57,500 bases of DNA from Symbiodinium natans. Taxonomy: Eukaryota; Sar; Dinophyceae; Suessiales; Symbiodiniaceae. The notes under the pieces are model-generated. The model was not told where the DNA came from and did no database searches. It saw only the letters and a list, made by a program, of their open reading frames with translations. Positions 1-12,300 of the stretch are shown piece after piece; position 1 is the first letter of the stretch, and each line of letters opens with the position of its first letter. The DNA lies in contig CAJNDS010002745.1 in assembly GCA_905221605.1 (NCBI GenBank), forward strand, positions 2,019,703 to 2,077,202. The letters run 5' to 3'. The position numbers were made by a program, and so were the translations under genes.

Positions 1-1035
1 CCCTAAACGGTTTGGGGTTGAGGGCTTTGGGCTAAACCCGAAACCCTAAACGAGAGTCGGACCTTGCGCAGCTTGTAGATATTGCGAGCCTGACCGGCAA
101 GGAGGTGGCAGGGAGGCGGCCGGGGGCCGGGTTCCCCTTTGCTGCACCTGAAGAACCGGCTGACCCTAAGCCCCTATTTGCTTAAGAACCCCAAAAAATG
201 CAGAATATATACATATATATATATATATATTGCCCTTATAAGGAAGAAAACTGTGCATTTTTTGTGTGTGTGGGGGGTCTTATCAATTCGTAGTAAGCCC
301 CAAGCCCACAGAAGAATCAAGCAACCAGTGTCGAAGCAATTTAGGGCTTACGGGTCAAGGGCTAAAAATTAGCCCAGGATCGAGGGTTTAGGATTTAGAT
401 TTAGGGCTGGGTGTTGCTTGGGGTAAAGGCTTGGTGGTTCTGAGGCTTTAGGGCAAGGCTGCCCAGATTTTTTAACGGTTCTCACGGGCTCAGAGGCTTC
501 ACCTAAACCCTATAAACCCTAAAACCTGAACCCTAAACCCTAAATCCTAAACCCGAAACCCTGAACCCCAAACCCGAAACCCGAACTCAACTGTCTGAGG
601 GTTGGCTTGGGGGGGGTCGAAGCCTCGAACAGGCTCATCACGCCCATCCAGCCCATGAGGCCACCCATGAGCCTCGGCTCCCCCTAAACCCTACCTTGGG
701 CGCCCAAAACCCAGAAAAAAGCGGGTCAGGAACCCAAAACCGGGTTTTCCGGAAGATTTTGTCAAAAACCTGGTTCTGACTAACATAGCCGGGTTCTTTC
801 AAAATGTGACGTAAAGAACCCGTAAATACCATCGGAAAACCCGTAAAAAAACCGTCGGGAACCCATAAAAACCGTCGGCTTTGTTTTGGCCGTACAAAAC
901 CCGGCTGGTGTTAAAGTAGAACCCTTTTTTTTGGGTTTTCAATGTCGAGAATAAACCCTATACCCTATGCCCGAAACCCTAAACCCCTAAACTCTAAACC
1001 CGAAATCCGAAACCCTATAACCCCTAATTAATTAA
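1..1035. repeat. Degenerate CCCTAAA-type DNA, no gene seen
   Basis: Scattered, mutated CCCTAAA units (about 500-590 and 945-1020), an AT dinucleotide run near 208-230 and a region rich in AACCCG/AAACCC variants (720-960). Around 172-190 lies a copy of the TTTGCTTAAGAACC element end also seen at 38774. The open frames here are low-complexity translations of repeats. Confidence 0.6.
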
Positions 1036-1039
1036 ACCC

Positions 1040-2165
1040 CAAATCCAGTCGTTCAGGAAGTCACGGCGCTTCTCGCCGACGTCTGTCAGCGTCATGGGAT
1101 GGCACGCAGTATTGTTCGCACACAGCGAGGGCTACCTGCTGCTTGCGACGCGGCCCCGTGTGGCCTTGCCGGGAACGGCAAGGGCTTGCCTGCAGCGCAG
1201 ATGGCCACGTTCACGTCAGATCTCGGCTCGGAAGCCACTCCAACTGCGGTGCCTGCTTTCCGCGCCCGGGAGTTGGCCGTGTTCTCCCGATCCGCCTTAA
1301 CTTCTTTTGGAGCTCGTCCGGGGCCTGCACAGGCTGGGGGTTCGGTTGCGAGGGAGCGGGCCCGCGAGCTCCGCCGCCGTCCTCTTCGTCTTTCAAGAGC
1401 TTCTCCAAGTGGGCCTTTTCCTTCTGGTGGAGCCTTGAGAGCCTGCGCAGATTTCTATTGCCCCCTTGCACATTCGTGGCTTGCATGCGTGGACTTGGGT
1501 TGAGGAATCTCCACGAAGCCTGCCTTCTCCCCGCGGGCTCGCTCCTCCGCCTTCGTGGCCGCCTTGGCTTCCTCCGTTTTCTTGTGCCTCTCCTCCTTCT
1601 TCGCTTCTTTCCTCCCACGCCACAGCGCACATGTCAACTCACGCCTGCCGCGCGCGGTCAGCCGTCCCTGCCTGGCTTTCTCCCGGGCTTCTTTGTCCTG
1701 CTTTGTCTTCTCCCTCTTCTCGCACGCCGCCTGCCGGTCACGGACGGGCGTCGCTTTGGCTTCACGGTCTCCTCAGGCCAGGCGCCTGCTCTTCCACCGG
1801 GGTGGCTTTCAGCCTAGATAGGGCGTCCGCAGCAAAGCGCATCCTTGCAGTGAAGCAGTGAGCTCGCTCCAGCCTTCATCTCGAGGTCCAAGGTCATCAA
1901 GCGCGAGAGGGCGTTCGACTGGGGTCCAGGCGGCACCACCAGGGGCGGAGCAGAGTCCTCGCATTCTCGAGGGGCAGGACCTGCGTTCATCTGGATTTTA
2001 CATGTGCGGTTGCAGCACCTGCGTCCTCTTCGTTGCCTTCCGTGTAGATGGCTTCTGCCAGGCTCTTGACGACCGCCCGGTGTTCCAGGAGCGCATGCAG
2101 GGCCAGGTCCCTGCGCGCGGCGAGCCGGCTGCACAGCTCCTGCATCGAATCGAGAGTGAACAAAG
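1040..2165 (-). pseudogene. Frame-broken, charged coiled-coil coding sequence
   Basis: GC-rich and free of telomere-type repeats. On the minus strand protein-like segments follow each other in different frames: MQELCSRLAARRDLALHALL near 2135, a long K/E-rich stretch with REKTKQDKEAREKA and GRKEAKKEERHKK between about 1740 and 1455, KEKAHLEKLLKDEEDG near 1400, and MTLTDVGEKRRDFLNDWIW at 1095-1039. Stops and frame changes separate them and no clear introns join them. It may be a decayed gene or processed copy; product unknown. It lies downstream of the M50 gene's stop. Confidence 0.5.
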
Positions 2166-3090
2166 GCCTCTAAGGTATCATCATAGTTTATGGGTTTTTT
2201 CAGACCCAGAGAAACCAACATGAAAAACAAAAATCTAGCAAGAAATGCGAAATCTTCGAAGATTTCTAGAAATCCAAAGGTCTCGTATCCTGAGAAATAA
2301 TCCCGAAGATTCAAAGATTTTTTATGATCGAACCAATCGTAATATCATTTTCAGATACCCTTAGCAATTCCAAGGTCTGAGGTATCCACTTTATTTATTT
2401 TCATATGCATTCATACATACATTTACTTGTTCGTCATATTTCTTCCCGATTCTGTCATTATGAAAATCGCATCTCCAGATATTCTTATAAGAATATATAC
2501 ACAAAAGCTCTATACAAAATGAAGATTCCTCTTTCCGAAGAAATATTGATTTTCGATCTTGAAACCTGTTCAATATGAATATCCATTCCTGCCCTTGAGC
2601 ATTTTACGAATGCCTTGAGAAAGCAATAAATCTAAGTAAATTCCTCAGCGCCTTGCAATTATCGCCCAAAAGTCTTGGTCTCCCACGTGGCTTATACACT
2701 TCGCTCAAAGAGCTACGCCTAAACTCCGATTCAATAACTCTTCTAAAACTAGGAAATAATATAAATGCGCGGGCAAAATAGAAATGAAACAGTAAGCCCG
2801 CAGCAATAATTGATAATATTGGGGCACATTAATTTCTTCTATTTCGTGCCCCTTTATTTAATGTAGGAATGTCATGCACACTTATCAATTCAACATGAAA
2901 TTGTATGGGGCTTAAGGGGTTTTCTTGCGTGTGTTCCAAAGCCCCTTTTCCCCAGTAACAATATTGATTAATGTTGGTATTGAAAGCACGCAACATTAGT
3001 AGTATTACTGCGCTTTTACACACGCCCCTATAATGTAATACAGATTGAATGAAAAGCGCGTTCCTTGCCTTTTATTCACTTTGAGGCTGA
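2166..3090. other. AT-rich repeat-free block
   Basis: About 900 bp of AT-rich DNA without TTTAGGG units, abutting the GC-rich pseudogene. It contains inverted snippets such as AAATCTTCGAAGATTT near 2250. No convincing coding frame. A similar GC-rich/AT-rich pairing occurs at 31.1-34.2 kb. Confidence 0.5.
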
Positions 3091-3221
3091 ATCACCCTCC
3101 GTAACGAAAAGCAAAAAAAATGCAAAAACAAAGAAGGCCAAAAACAAGATAGTTTCCTAAGAAGAGTTTTCTGGAAACTAAACCCTCAAAGGCGGAGCTG
3201 GTTAAGGGTGGGAGCCGCCCT

Positions 3222-3306
3222 TTACGCGCGCGGGTGGGAAGAGAAAAACTTTCGCGTCCGATACCAGGCCCCAGCCTCCGAAGCCCAAGCGGCTGAACAT
3301 CCAAGC
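3222..3306 (-). CDS. M50 gene, terminal exon with stop
   Basis: Acceptor AATTAG|G at 3307-3308. One base completes the split GC codon of the preceding exon, then LGCSAAWASEAGAW...SSHPRA and TAA at 3224-3222. Other frames also stay open here, so the phase fit is the main support. Confidence 0.55.
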
Positions 3307-6300
3307 CTAATTATTTCCTGCACGAACCCGAAACCCTAAACCCTAAACCCTAAACCCTATTATAAACCCTAAACCCTAAACCCTCAACCCTAAACCCTAA
3401 ACCCTAAACACACAACCCTGGGCTCAGGGTTTTGGATCTCAGGCATGGGTTTGGGGTTTGGGTTTTCGGAAGGACTGAGGTTGTTAAGACATATCTATAT
3501 ACGTGTATATATATATCCCTAAACCCTAAACCCTAAACCCTGAGCCCCAGCCCTAAACCCTAAACCCTAAACGCACAACCCTAAACCCTACGCCACGCTA
3601 TTTGGCGAAGCTGGGTCCCGAGCCCAGCCACACCGGCCTGGGTGAGGCCGTAGATGGTGTAGCCCTGGGGGTTTAGGGTTTGGGGTTTAGGGTTTAGGGT
3701 TTAGGGTTTAGGGTTTAGGGTTTAGGGTTTAGGGTTTAGGGTTTAGGGTTTAGGGTTCAGGATATAGGTTGTACAGGATTTTTAAGAGTTTTTGTGGGGT
3801 TTTAATGGGTTAAGGGGAAAAAAGGTAGCCCTGAGCTTCAGGGGGGTTCAAAGAGGTTTTAACGGGGTTTTGTCGGGGGGGGGGTTAAGGGTTTAAAGGG
3901 GAAAAAGAGGTTATAAAGGGTTGTTACAGGGTTTTGAAGAGGCGTTAAGGGGTTGAAAAGGGTTTCGAAGATTTTTTAACGGGGTTTTAGGGGTTCAAAA
4001 GAAATTTTTAAGGGGTTTAAGGGGTTTAGGGATTCAGGGTTTTTCAAGGGGAGTGGGGTACCCCAGAGCTTTAGAGGTTCATAATGTGACCAGGGTTTAG
4101 GGCTTCGGGTTTAGGGGTTGAGGTTTCGATGGCTTGGGAGCTAGGGCTGTTTTGGTGCTTGCCGCGCGGCGATCATCAGGAGAGCGCAGGGCACAGAGGT
4201 GCAGATCAAGACCATCGCGGCCTGACGGGCGTCCAAACGCTCCGGGGCTTAGGACGCAGGACCCAAACCCTAACCCTAAACCCCCAAGCCCTAAACCCCA
4301 CACCCCCTCCCCCCGCCCCCCCCCCCACCCCCCACCCACGACCCTAAACCCTAAACCCTAAACCCTAAACCCTAAACCCTAAACCCTAAACCCTAAACCC
4401 CCCCCCCAAGCTGAGCCGACCTCGGCCCCGAGGGTTTGGAGATTCCTCTAAACGCTCCAGCCCATAGGGTTCGCAGTACCCCCGCATGAAATTCTAACCC
4501 AGTACCAGCCTAGTTCCCCTACGTACAACCCTGCTGATAAGTACCCATGCCACTCCAAGCTGCACCCGAAACCCGAAATTCTGAACTCTAAACTCTAGAC
4601 CCTGGACCCTAAACCCCAAACCCTAAACCCTAAACCCCAAACCCCAAACCCCAAACCCTAAACCCTAACCCCTAAACCCTAAACCCTAAACCCTAAACCC
4701 TAAACCCTAAACCCTAAACCCTAAACCCTAAACCCTACCTAAACCCCAGACCCTGAACCTGCCAGAGAAGGGCCCCGACCTTCCGGGCCGGAACGCCGCA
4801 GAAGAACATGAGGCTCGTGACCTCGTCTTGGAGGGTGGGCTCAAATTTGAGGGCTTTTTAGGGTTTAGGGTTTAGGGTCTAGAGGGTCACTGTTCTAGCA
4901 TTCATAGTCATTAGGGGGTTCCAGGCTTAGGAAAATAATCCCACCCGCCCAAAGAATCCCATAACATTAAGAAATATAAGGTTTTCATCCAAGGACTTGC
5001 CTTAATCGACGAACGGCTTGCCTTATTCGACGAAGGACTTGGCTTATTCGACGAAGGACTTGGCTTATTCGACGAAGGACTTGGCTTAATCGACGAAGGA
5101 CTTGGCTTATTCGACGAAGGACTTGGCTTATTCGACGAATTTACAAAGGTTTTAAAAAAAAAATATATATATATATATATATGAAGAGAGGTTTAGGGTG
5201 TAGGGTTTAGGGTTTAGGGTTTAGGGTTTAGGGTTTAGGGTTTGGGGCTTTAGGGTTTAGGAATCGCTCATCTAAAGTGACAAGACAGGTCCAGAACATA
5301 CGCACTCAAGCCTGGACACTCAACGGCGCAGTACAAAAACATCCACCAAACGCCTTTGAACACATCGAGAGCCCACATCAACACCGCGACCAGAGCCCTA
5401 CAAAAACTGAACAACAATTTGAAACCCCACGACAACACCTATGTTCTAACCGTCGAAACCTAAACGATGCTTCGCAAGACAAACGACTTAAGAAAGCCCC
5501 AAAACACACTCTCATCTCAACTTTCTTCAGACCTTGAACAGCCCTGTGAGCCTCAGCACGTCTGCATCCCTCAACGGAATTTGGTGCTTGGGGAATTCGT
5601 TCTGCATGGTCACTACATGGTCACTACATCGGTTGCCCAGGAACAGGCCTTGGAAGGATCTCAAAGCCATTCGAAACTTCGGGGCTTGCGCTTCCGGTTG
5701 AGGGTTGGGGGTTTAAGGTTGAAGCCCCTCAGCCCAAAAGTCCTACTTCTGGAAGCCCTAAAGCCTCAAACGACAGTCACCCCTAAACCCAACACTAGGA
5801 TGGCTAAAAACCCTCTGAAACATATTCCTGAATGTGATCCTCTTAAACCCTAAGAAGGGAAAGCAAAAAAGCAAAAACAAATCCGCTACCCTAAACCCTC
5901 AACCCTAAACCCCAAACCCTAAACCCCAAACCCTTAGCATCGGGGTGAGGACCCCATGAGCAATGTCTAAGCCCTAAACCCTAAACCCCAAACCCTAAAC
6001 CCTAAACTCTAAACTCTAAACCCTGAACCCTAAACCCTAAGCCAGGCACCAGAAGCTTCGCGCCGTCGGCGGGATACATGGGGAAGAAGACGTTGAAGAG
6101 AAACAGAGCCTCTTGGGTGGGGGCCTAAACCCCTAAACCCTAAACCCTAAACCTTAAATCCTAAACCCTAAACCCTAAACCCTAAACCCTAAACCCTAAA
6201 CCCTAAACCAAGGGGGTCGTTAGGGTTTTGGGTTCTGGGGTGTAGCTGCGGGGTAACGGCGAAGAGGGGTCTTGCTTGGGGTTTTAGGGTCTTCGAGGGT

Positions 6301-9300
6301 TTAGGGTTTAGGGAACAGGGTTTAGGGTTTAGGGTTTGGGGTTTAGGGTTTAGGGTTTAGGGTTTAGGGCTTAGGGCTTAGGGCTAGCCAATCCATCCCA
6401 GAGGCGACGTTGAGCGAGATTGCCCCGGCGACGACGCTCCACAGCAGTGCTATCCACCTGCCCACCGTGATCTGGACGAAGAAATAGTCTGCGCCGCCTG
6501 TGTGGGGTGAGGCGCCGGATGAGGATATATGGTTCAGGGTTTGGGGTTTGGGGTTTGAGGTTTAGGGTTTAGGGTTCAGGGTTTAGGGTTTAGGGTTTCT
6601 GGTCCAGGGTTCAGGGTTAGGGTTTAGGACTTCAGGCAAGTGTACGGACACTGGAGGAGGCTTGCATGTGGGGGTTTAGGGATATGGTCTGGGCTTGTTT
6701 GTGTTGGGGGTTTTCGTGCTTTTTTGGACAGGCGAAGGTCCGGTGCTCATGGGACCCAGGGCTCATTTCTAGATGTTGATAGGCTCAGGGTGCCCACACC
6801 CCTGTATACCTGCACAAGCTTTGTCTGACACAAGCATCCCGATGTCAACAGCACCCACATGATAATTGTAAATCGGGGCTCGCCCAGGACCTTGAAAAAC
6901 AAAGGTTGGGGGGGGCGGGGGAGGGGAGGGTGGGGCGAAACCAAAAGACCACAACACCTTCTCAAGCCCAGCAACTGAGCCTTCAGTCCCCATTTTGCAA
7001 GAGGGATCCGATCAAGATGTAAGGAAGAGTCCTTAAGGGTTTAGAGTTTAGGGTTTAGGGAGTCCTAGACTCTGAACCCCAAGCCGCAGTACCCCAAAAA
7101 TCCCCCTCCAAAACGTTGCAAAAGCCCTACCCTATCCCAAAGCCCTACAGCACGAAACCTCTGAGAGGGTTCTGTAGGGTTTAGGCTTGAGGCAACTCTG
7201 AATGGTTCACAGCTGAGGGTTCTGGGTTCAGGGTTCGGAGTTGAGCCAACCCTGGATAGTTCAGAGTTTAGGGTTTAGGGTTTAGGGTTTAGGGTTTAGG
7301 GTTTAGGGTTTAGGGTTTAGGGTTTAGGGTTTAGGGTGTAGGGAACCCTGAACCAGTATGCCCGGCCTGAAAGTGGGTTCAGCGAGGCAGTGAAGGCCGC
7401 CCAGGCCGTAGGGTAGCCAGTTTCACCCTGCTCCAAGGCGAGGGGGTTTAGGGTTTAGGGTTTAGGGTTTAGGGTTTAGGGTTTAGGGTTTAGGGTTTAG
7501 GGTTTAGGGTTTAGGGTTTAGGGTTTGGGGTTTGGGGTTTGGGGTTTAGGGTTTGGGGTTTTTGGTTTCGGGGGGCTTAGGGTTTAGGGCGCAAGGTTCA
7601 GGGCTCAAGCTTCAGGCAGATCCTTGAGGGTTTCGGGAGTTTCAGGTCTATAGGGTTTAGGGTTTAGGTTGAGGGTTCGGGCTCAAGGTTCAGGGCAGAT
7701 TCTTTAGGGTTGGGAGGAGGGGGGGCTTGGTTGTTGAGTTTGGAGTCTAGGGTTTGGGGTTCAGTGTTTAGGGTTTAGGGTATAGGCCTAAACCTCCAAG
7801 ATCAGGAATTGAGAGCCCAGGTGGAGTTATGCAGCAGCGGCTTGGATGCTGCGAAGAGACCCTAAACCCTAAACCCCAAACCCTAAACCCTAAACCCTAT
7901 GACAAAGTCGGGACCCGGGTAGGAGGAACCTGGGTATTCAGGAATGTTGAGGGATACCTTGCCCGGGCGGGATGAAACATCGGGCCCTAAAACCCCAAAC
8001 CCCAAACCCTAAACCCCAAACCCTAAACCCTAAACCCCAAACCCTAAACCCTAAACCCCAAACCCTAAGCCCTAAACCCTAAACCCTAAACCCTAAACCC
8101 TAAACCCCTCCGTCCTGGGATTCGATCCACAGGTATAGGACCCAGAGGATGAGTCCCCAGAAGGGCGCTTGGACGAAGTGCGTTGAGGGGCCTCTGCGCA
8201 CGGGCGCGAGGGGTTTGGGGTTTGGGGTTTGGGGTTTAGGGTTTAGGGTTTGGGGTTTGGGGTTTGGGGTTTGGGGTTTAGGGTTTGGGGTTTAGGGTTT
8301 GGGGTTTGGGGTTTGGGGTTTGGGGTTTGGGGTTTGGGGTTTGGGGTTTGGGGTTTGGGGTTTGGGGTTTTTTGGGTTTGGGGTTTTTTGGGTTTGGGGT
8401 TTTTTGGGTTTGGGGTTTTTTGGGTTTGGGGTTTAGAATTTTGGATTTCGGGTTTAGGGTTAAGTTTAGGGTTTTAGGGTTTGGGGGATTAGTTTATGCG
8501 GGTTTACATAGGGGTTTGCGGGGTTTAGGGGTTTAGGGGTTTCCGGTTTGGGGTTCAGGGACAAAGGGATGTCGGGCTTCGGATCTGGGGGTTGGGGGAG
8601 AGTTTTGGGGAGGAGGCGGGGCTTGGATACTTCATGGCAAATTCACCGGGCGCATCTATAAAGACTAAACGGCCCTACAAGCCCCTAAGCCCCTATCGCC
8701 TCTCAAAAGGCCTTTCACTATCGGAGCTGGGCGTTGCCTTAAGGAGAAGCGCAGAGCTTAGACCAAGCCTTGACTCTGAATGCCTTTAAGGGTTTAGGGT
8801 TTTAGGGTTTTTGGGGTTTAGGGTTTTGGGGTTTTCGGGGTTTAGGGTTTTAGGGTTTTAGGGTTTTAGGGTTTTAGGGTTTTAGGGTTTTAGGGTTTTA
8901 GGCTTTTAGGGTTTTAGGGTTTAGGGTTTGGGGTTTGGGGTTAAGGGTCTAGGGTAGCTCCCCCCCCCCCTCCCCGCAAGCAAATGCTCTACCCTCCCAA
9001 ACCTTTAGGGGCTGGAACTTTCTCAAGACTGAACCCTAAACCTTAAAACTTCCAAAAGCCAAGCCCCTAGCTTTTGGCTCAGAAGACCTTCGAATCCGAA
9101 ACTCAAGTTTGAAGTACTTTAGGTCTTTTTGATGAGCCAACGCCGCTCGAGCGACTTCGCCGCGCAGATTTGAACAGGGTGAGGATTTAGGATTTTGGGT
9201 TTAGGATTTAGGATTTTAGGGGTCAGGATGTAGGATTTAGAGTTTGGAATTTAGGATTTAGGATGTATGATTAAGGGCTTTGGATGTAAGATTTGGAATT

Positions 9301-12300
9301 TGGAATTTAGGATTTGGGACTCAGAATTGGGATTCAGGGTTTTGGGCTCAGAGTTTGGGGTTGAGCATGGCAGGTTTGGCAAGGAGAAGCATGCTGCCTG
9401 CAGCAACCACCATCAAGTCGTTCTTGAGGAGAACCTAGGAGTGTGCGGGCTTGGGGCCCTGAATATACGGATTAGGGTTTAGGGTTCAGGGTTTAGGGTT
9501 TTACAAAGCCACCCCATCCTGAAACAATTGTAGTAGAAACAAAATTGCCACACATAAGCCCTACACCTATTTCTAAGTTGCTAGGTTCGTTGGGCAAAAA
9601 GGTTAGGACTACCCAATCAATGTAAATGTATACATGCATATGCACATGTATTTGTGTGTTTTTGTATGTTCTTCATTTACGTACATATATATATAGATAT
9701 ACAGTTACAGATGTTTGTACACACCCATTTACCAAGATCCCTTAGGGTGTTCAGGTTCATATGTACATGTATGTCTTAATGTACATACATACGTACGTAC
9801 ACTCAAATCCTAAACCTAACATCCATTGGAAATAACTGTGAAGGTCTTTGCTTTTAGGGTTTACAGTTTAGGGGTCCAATTAGGGTTTCTCAGGGTACCG
9901 CAAAGTAACAAAAACAGACGGGTTTGGCTACTCTAGTTCTGCAGGATTCGGGGCTGGCTTTAAGGTCTCGACAATACCGGCGGTCTTTGTCGCTAACCCT
10001 CAACCCTTATCCCCTGAGGGTTAAGGGTTTCGGGTTTAGGGTTTAGGTTTCGGGTTTCGGGTTTGGGGTTCGGGGTTTAGGGTTTGAGAATGTAGGCATT
10101 AGGGTGCCATGTTTCCGGGCCTTAGAAGGTTCGTGTAGAGTCGAGTCAGGTGCTTCGGGCTTAGGGTGGGAGCCCTTCGACAAGAGCCTAGACTCAAGAG
10201 TAGCCTGGGAATAGAAAGGGTACCCTTTTTAGTTTAAAGGGGCTTGTAAGGGATCCTAAACCCCCAACAAGGGAACAAGGGCCTACTCTGGGTCCTAGAC
10301 CACGACCACGTCAAGCTGCTGTGTTGTCCGCAGAGTCATTGCCTTGCCAGTGCCAGCGAAGTGCAACAACCCAAGTGCAGGGGCTTAGGGCTTTAGGGCT
10401 GAGGGCGTCAGGCTTGAGGCTACCTCATTCCCTCATGACTCATTCCCTCCTATGAACCACCCGGCTTCCTGTTGTTGACTGTGGCCTAGGGTGGTGACTT
10501 TTGCTGAGGAGAGAGCCCCCTACCCTACATCATCGCTTAAAGGGTATATATGAAAGATCTATATATATATGCAGATTTGTAGGGCCCTAATTCCCTCATT
10601 CCCAACTAAGAACGGGGGGGAAAGGGAACATCCTGAGTTCTTAAGTTTCGAGCTTTGGGGTTAGGGTGCCAAGGAGCAAATCTGCCTCAGTTTCTTGTCG
10701 CTCCCCATGTAGCCCATTCTGAGGCCCTCTGAAATGAGTAGATGGTAGCTATGGTCCCTTTTTGGGAAACCCTAACCCCTAAACCCTAAACCCGAAAACC
10801 CCAAACCCCAAACCCTAAACCCTAAACCCTAAACCCTAAACCCTAAACCCTAAACCCTAAACCCTTAACCCTAAACCCTAAACCCTAAACCCTAAACCCT
10901 AAACCTTAACTAGAGAACTGACCATACAGGGAGTCTCAGCCGATTATGCTGGCACTTCGGCTCCTCGGGGCTGATGGGGTGGGGAGGCTCAGAATAGGGG
11001 GAACCCCGTTGAGGAGTTTGGGGTTTAGGGTTTAGGGTTTAGGGTTTAGGGTTTAGGGTTTAGGGTTTAGGGTTTAGGGTTTAGGGTTTAGGGTTTAGGG
11101 TTTAGGGTTTGGGGTTTAGGGTTTAGGGTTTAGGGTTTAGGGTTTAGGGTTTAGGGTTTAGGGTTTAGGGTTTAGGGTTTAGGGTTTAGGGTTTAGGGTT
11201 TAGGTCTCGGGGATTCCCTAGACAAGCCGACCCCGCAGAGCGGTTTGCATGAGAATACCTGAAACTCCTGAAGCTCTGAAGCCTTCAAAGCCCGAAGCTC
11301 AACCCTATGCCACCCTAAACGCTAAACCCTAAACCCTAAACCCTAAGCCCTAAACCCTAAACCCTAAACCCTAAGCCCTAAACCCTAAACCCTAAACCCT
11401 AAAACCTAAACCCTAAACCCTAAACCCTAAACCCTAAACCTAAACCCTAAACCCTAAACCCTAAACCCTAAACCCCAATCCCAAAACCCGAGGCTCCAAA
11501 CCCCGCCGCTGCCGGGCCAAGCTGCGCGGCCGGGTGTGGAAACAGATGCCGCCGAAAACCCACAGCAGGATGTGGCCTTAGGGTTTAGGGTTTAGGGTTT
11601 CGGGTTTAGGGTTTAGTGTTTAGGGTTTAGGGTTTCGGGTTTCGGGTTTAGGGTTTCGGGTTTAGGGTTTCGGGTTTAGGGTTTAGGGTTGTGGGTTTGG
11701 GGCTTGGAGCTTTACGCAAAGGGACCTTGCCTGCGCCCTCGCAACCTCAGCCTCAAGGTGGTCTAACGCCCTGGAGCCCCCCAACTCCCCCCAACTCCAA
11801 AACCCAAGAACTCATGAACCCTTACGCCGCCCTAAAACCCTAAAAAAAAACCTAAAACCCTAAAACCCTAAAACCCTAAAACCCTAAAACCCTAAAACCC
11901 TAAAACCCTAGAACCCTAAAACCCTAGAACCCTAAAACCCTAAAACCCTAAACCCTCACCCTAAACCCTAAACTCTCAAATCCTTACACCTCGAAAGGCG
12001 TTAGGGTTTAGGGTTTAGAAGTTACACGTACTAGACCTAGGAGTAACCTAGGTTGAAAGGGTTTAGCAGGGAACCCAAGCCCGAAATAAAGGGAATTACG
12101 GCCCACACTGGCCAGCCCTAAACCCTAAACCCCCAAAAGGTTACAGGTTACCTGCTCCTTAGTCTTTGAGCTGAGCTGCTGATCTCTCCGCCGAGATATC
12201 TCGCCATGTTGCCGTGTCCGAACTCGTGGCCTGTGGACCATGGGGGGGTTGTTGTCGGCTGTTGTGTTCCAGCCTCACCCCTAAACCCTAAACCCTAAAC

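Noticed and set aside
8250-8536. Plus-strand ORFs of 75 and 83 codons rich in W, G, L and F
   Set aside because: Translations of TTTGGGG units.
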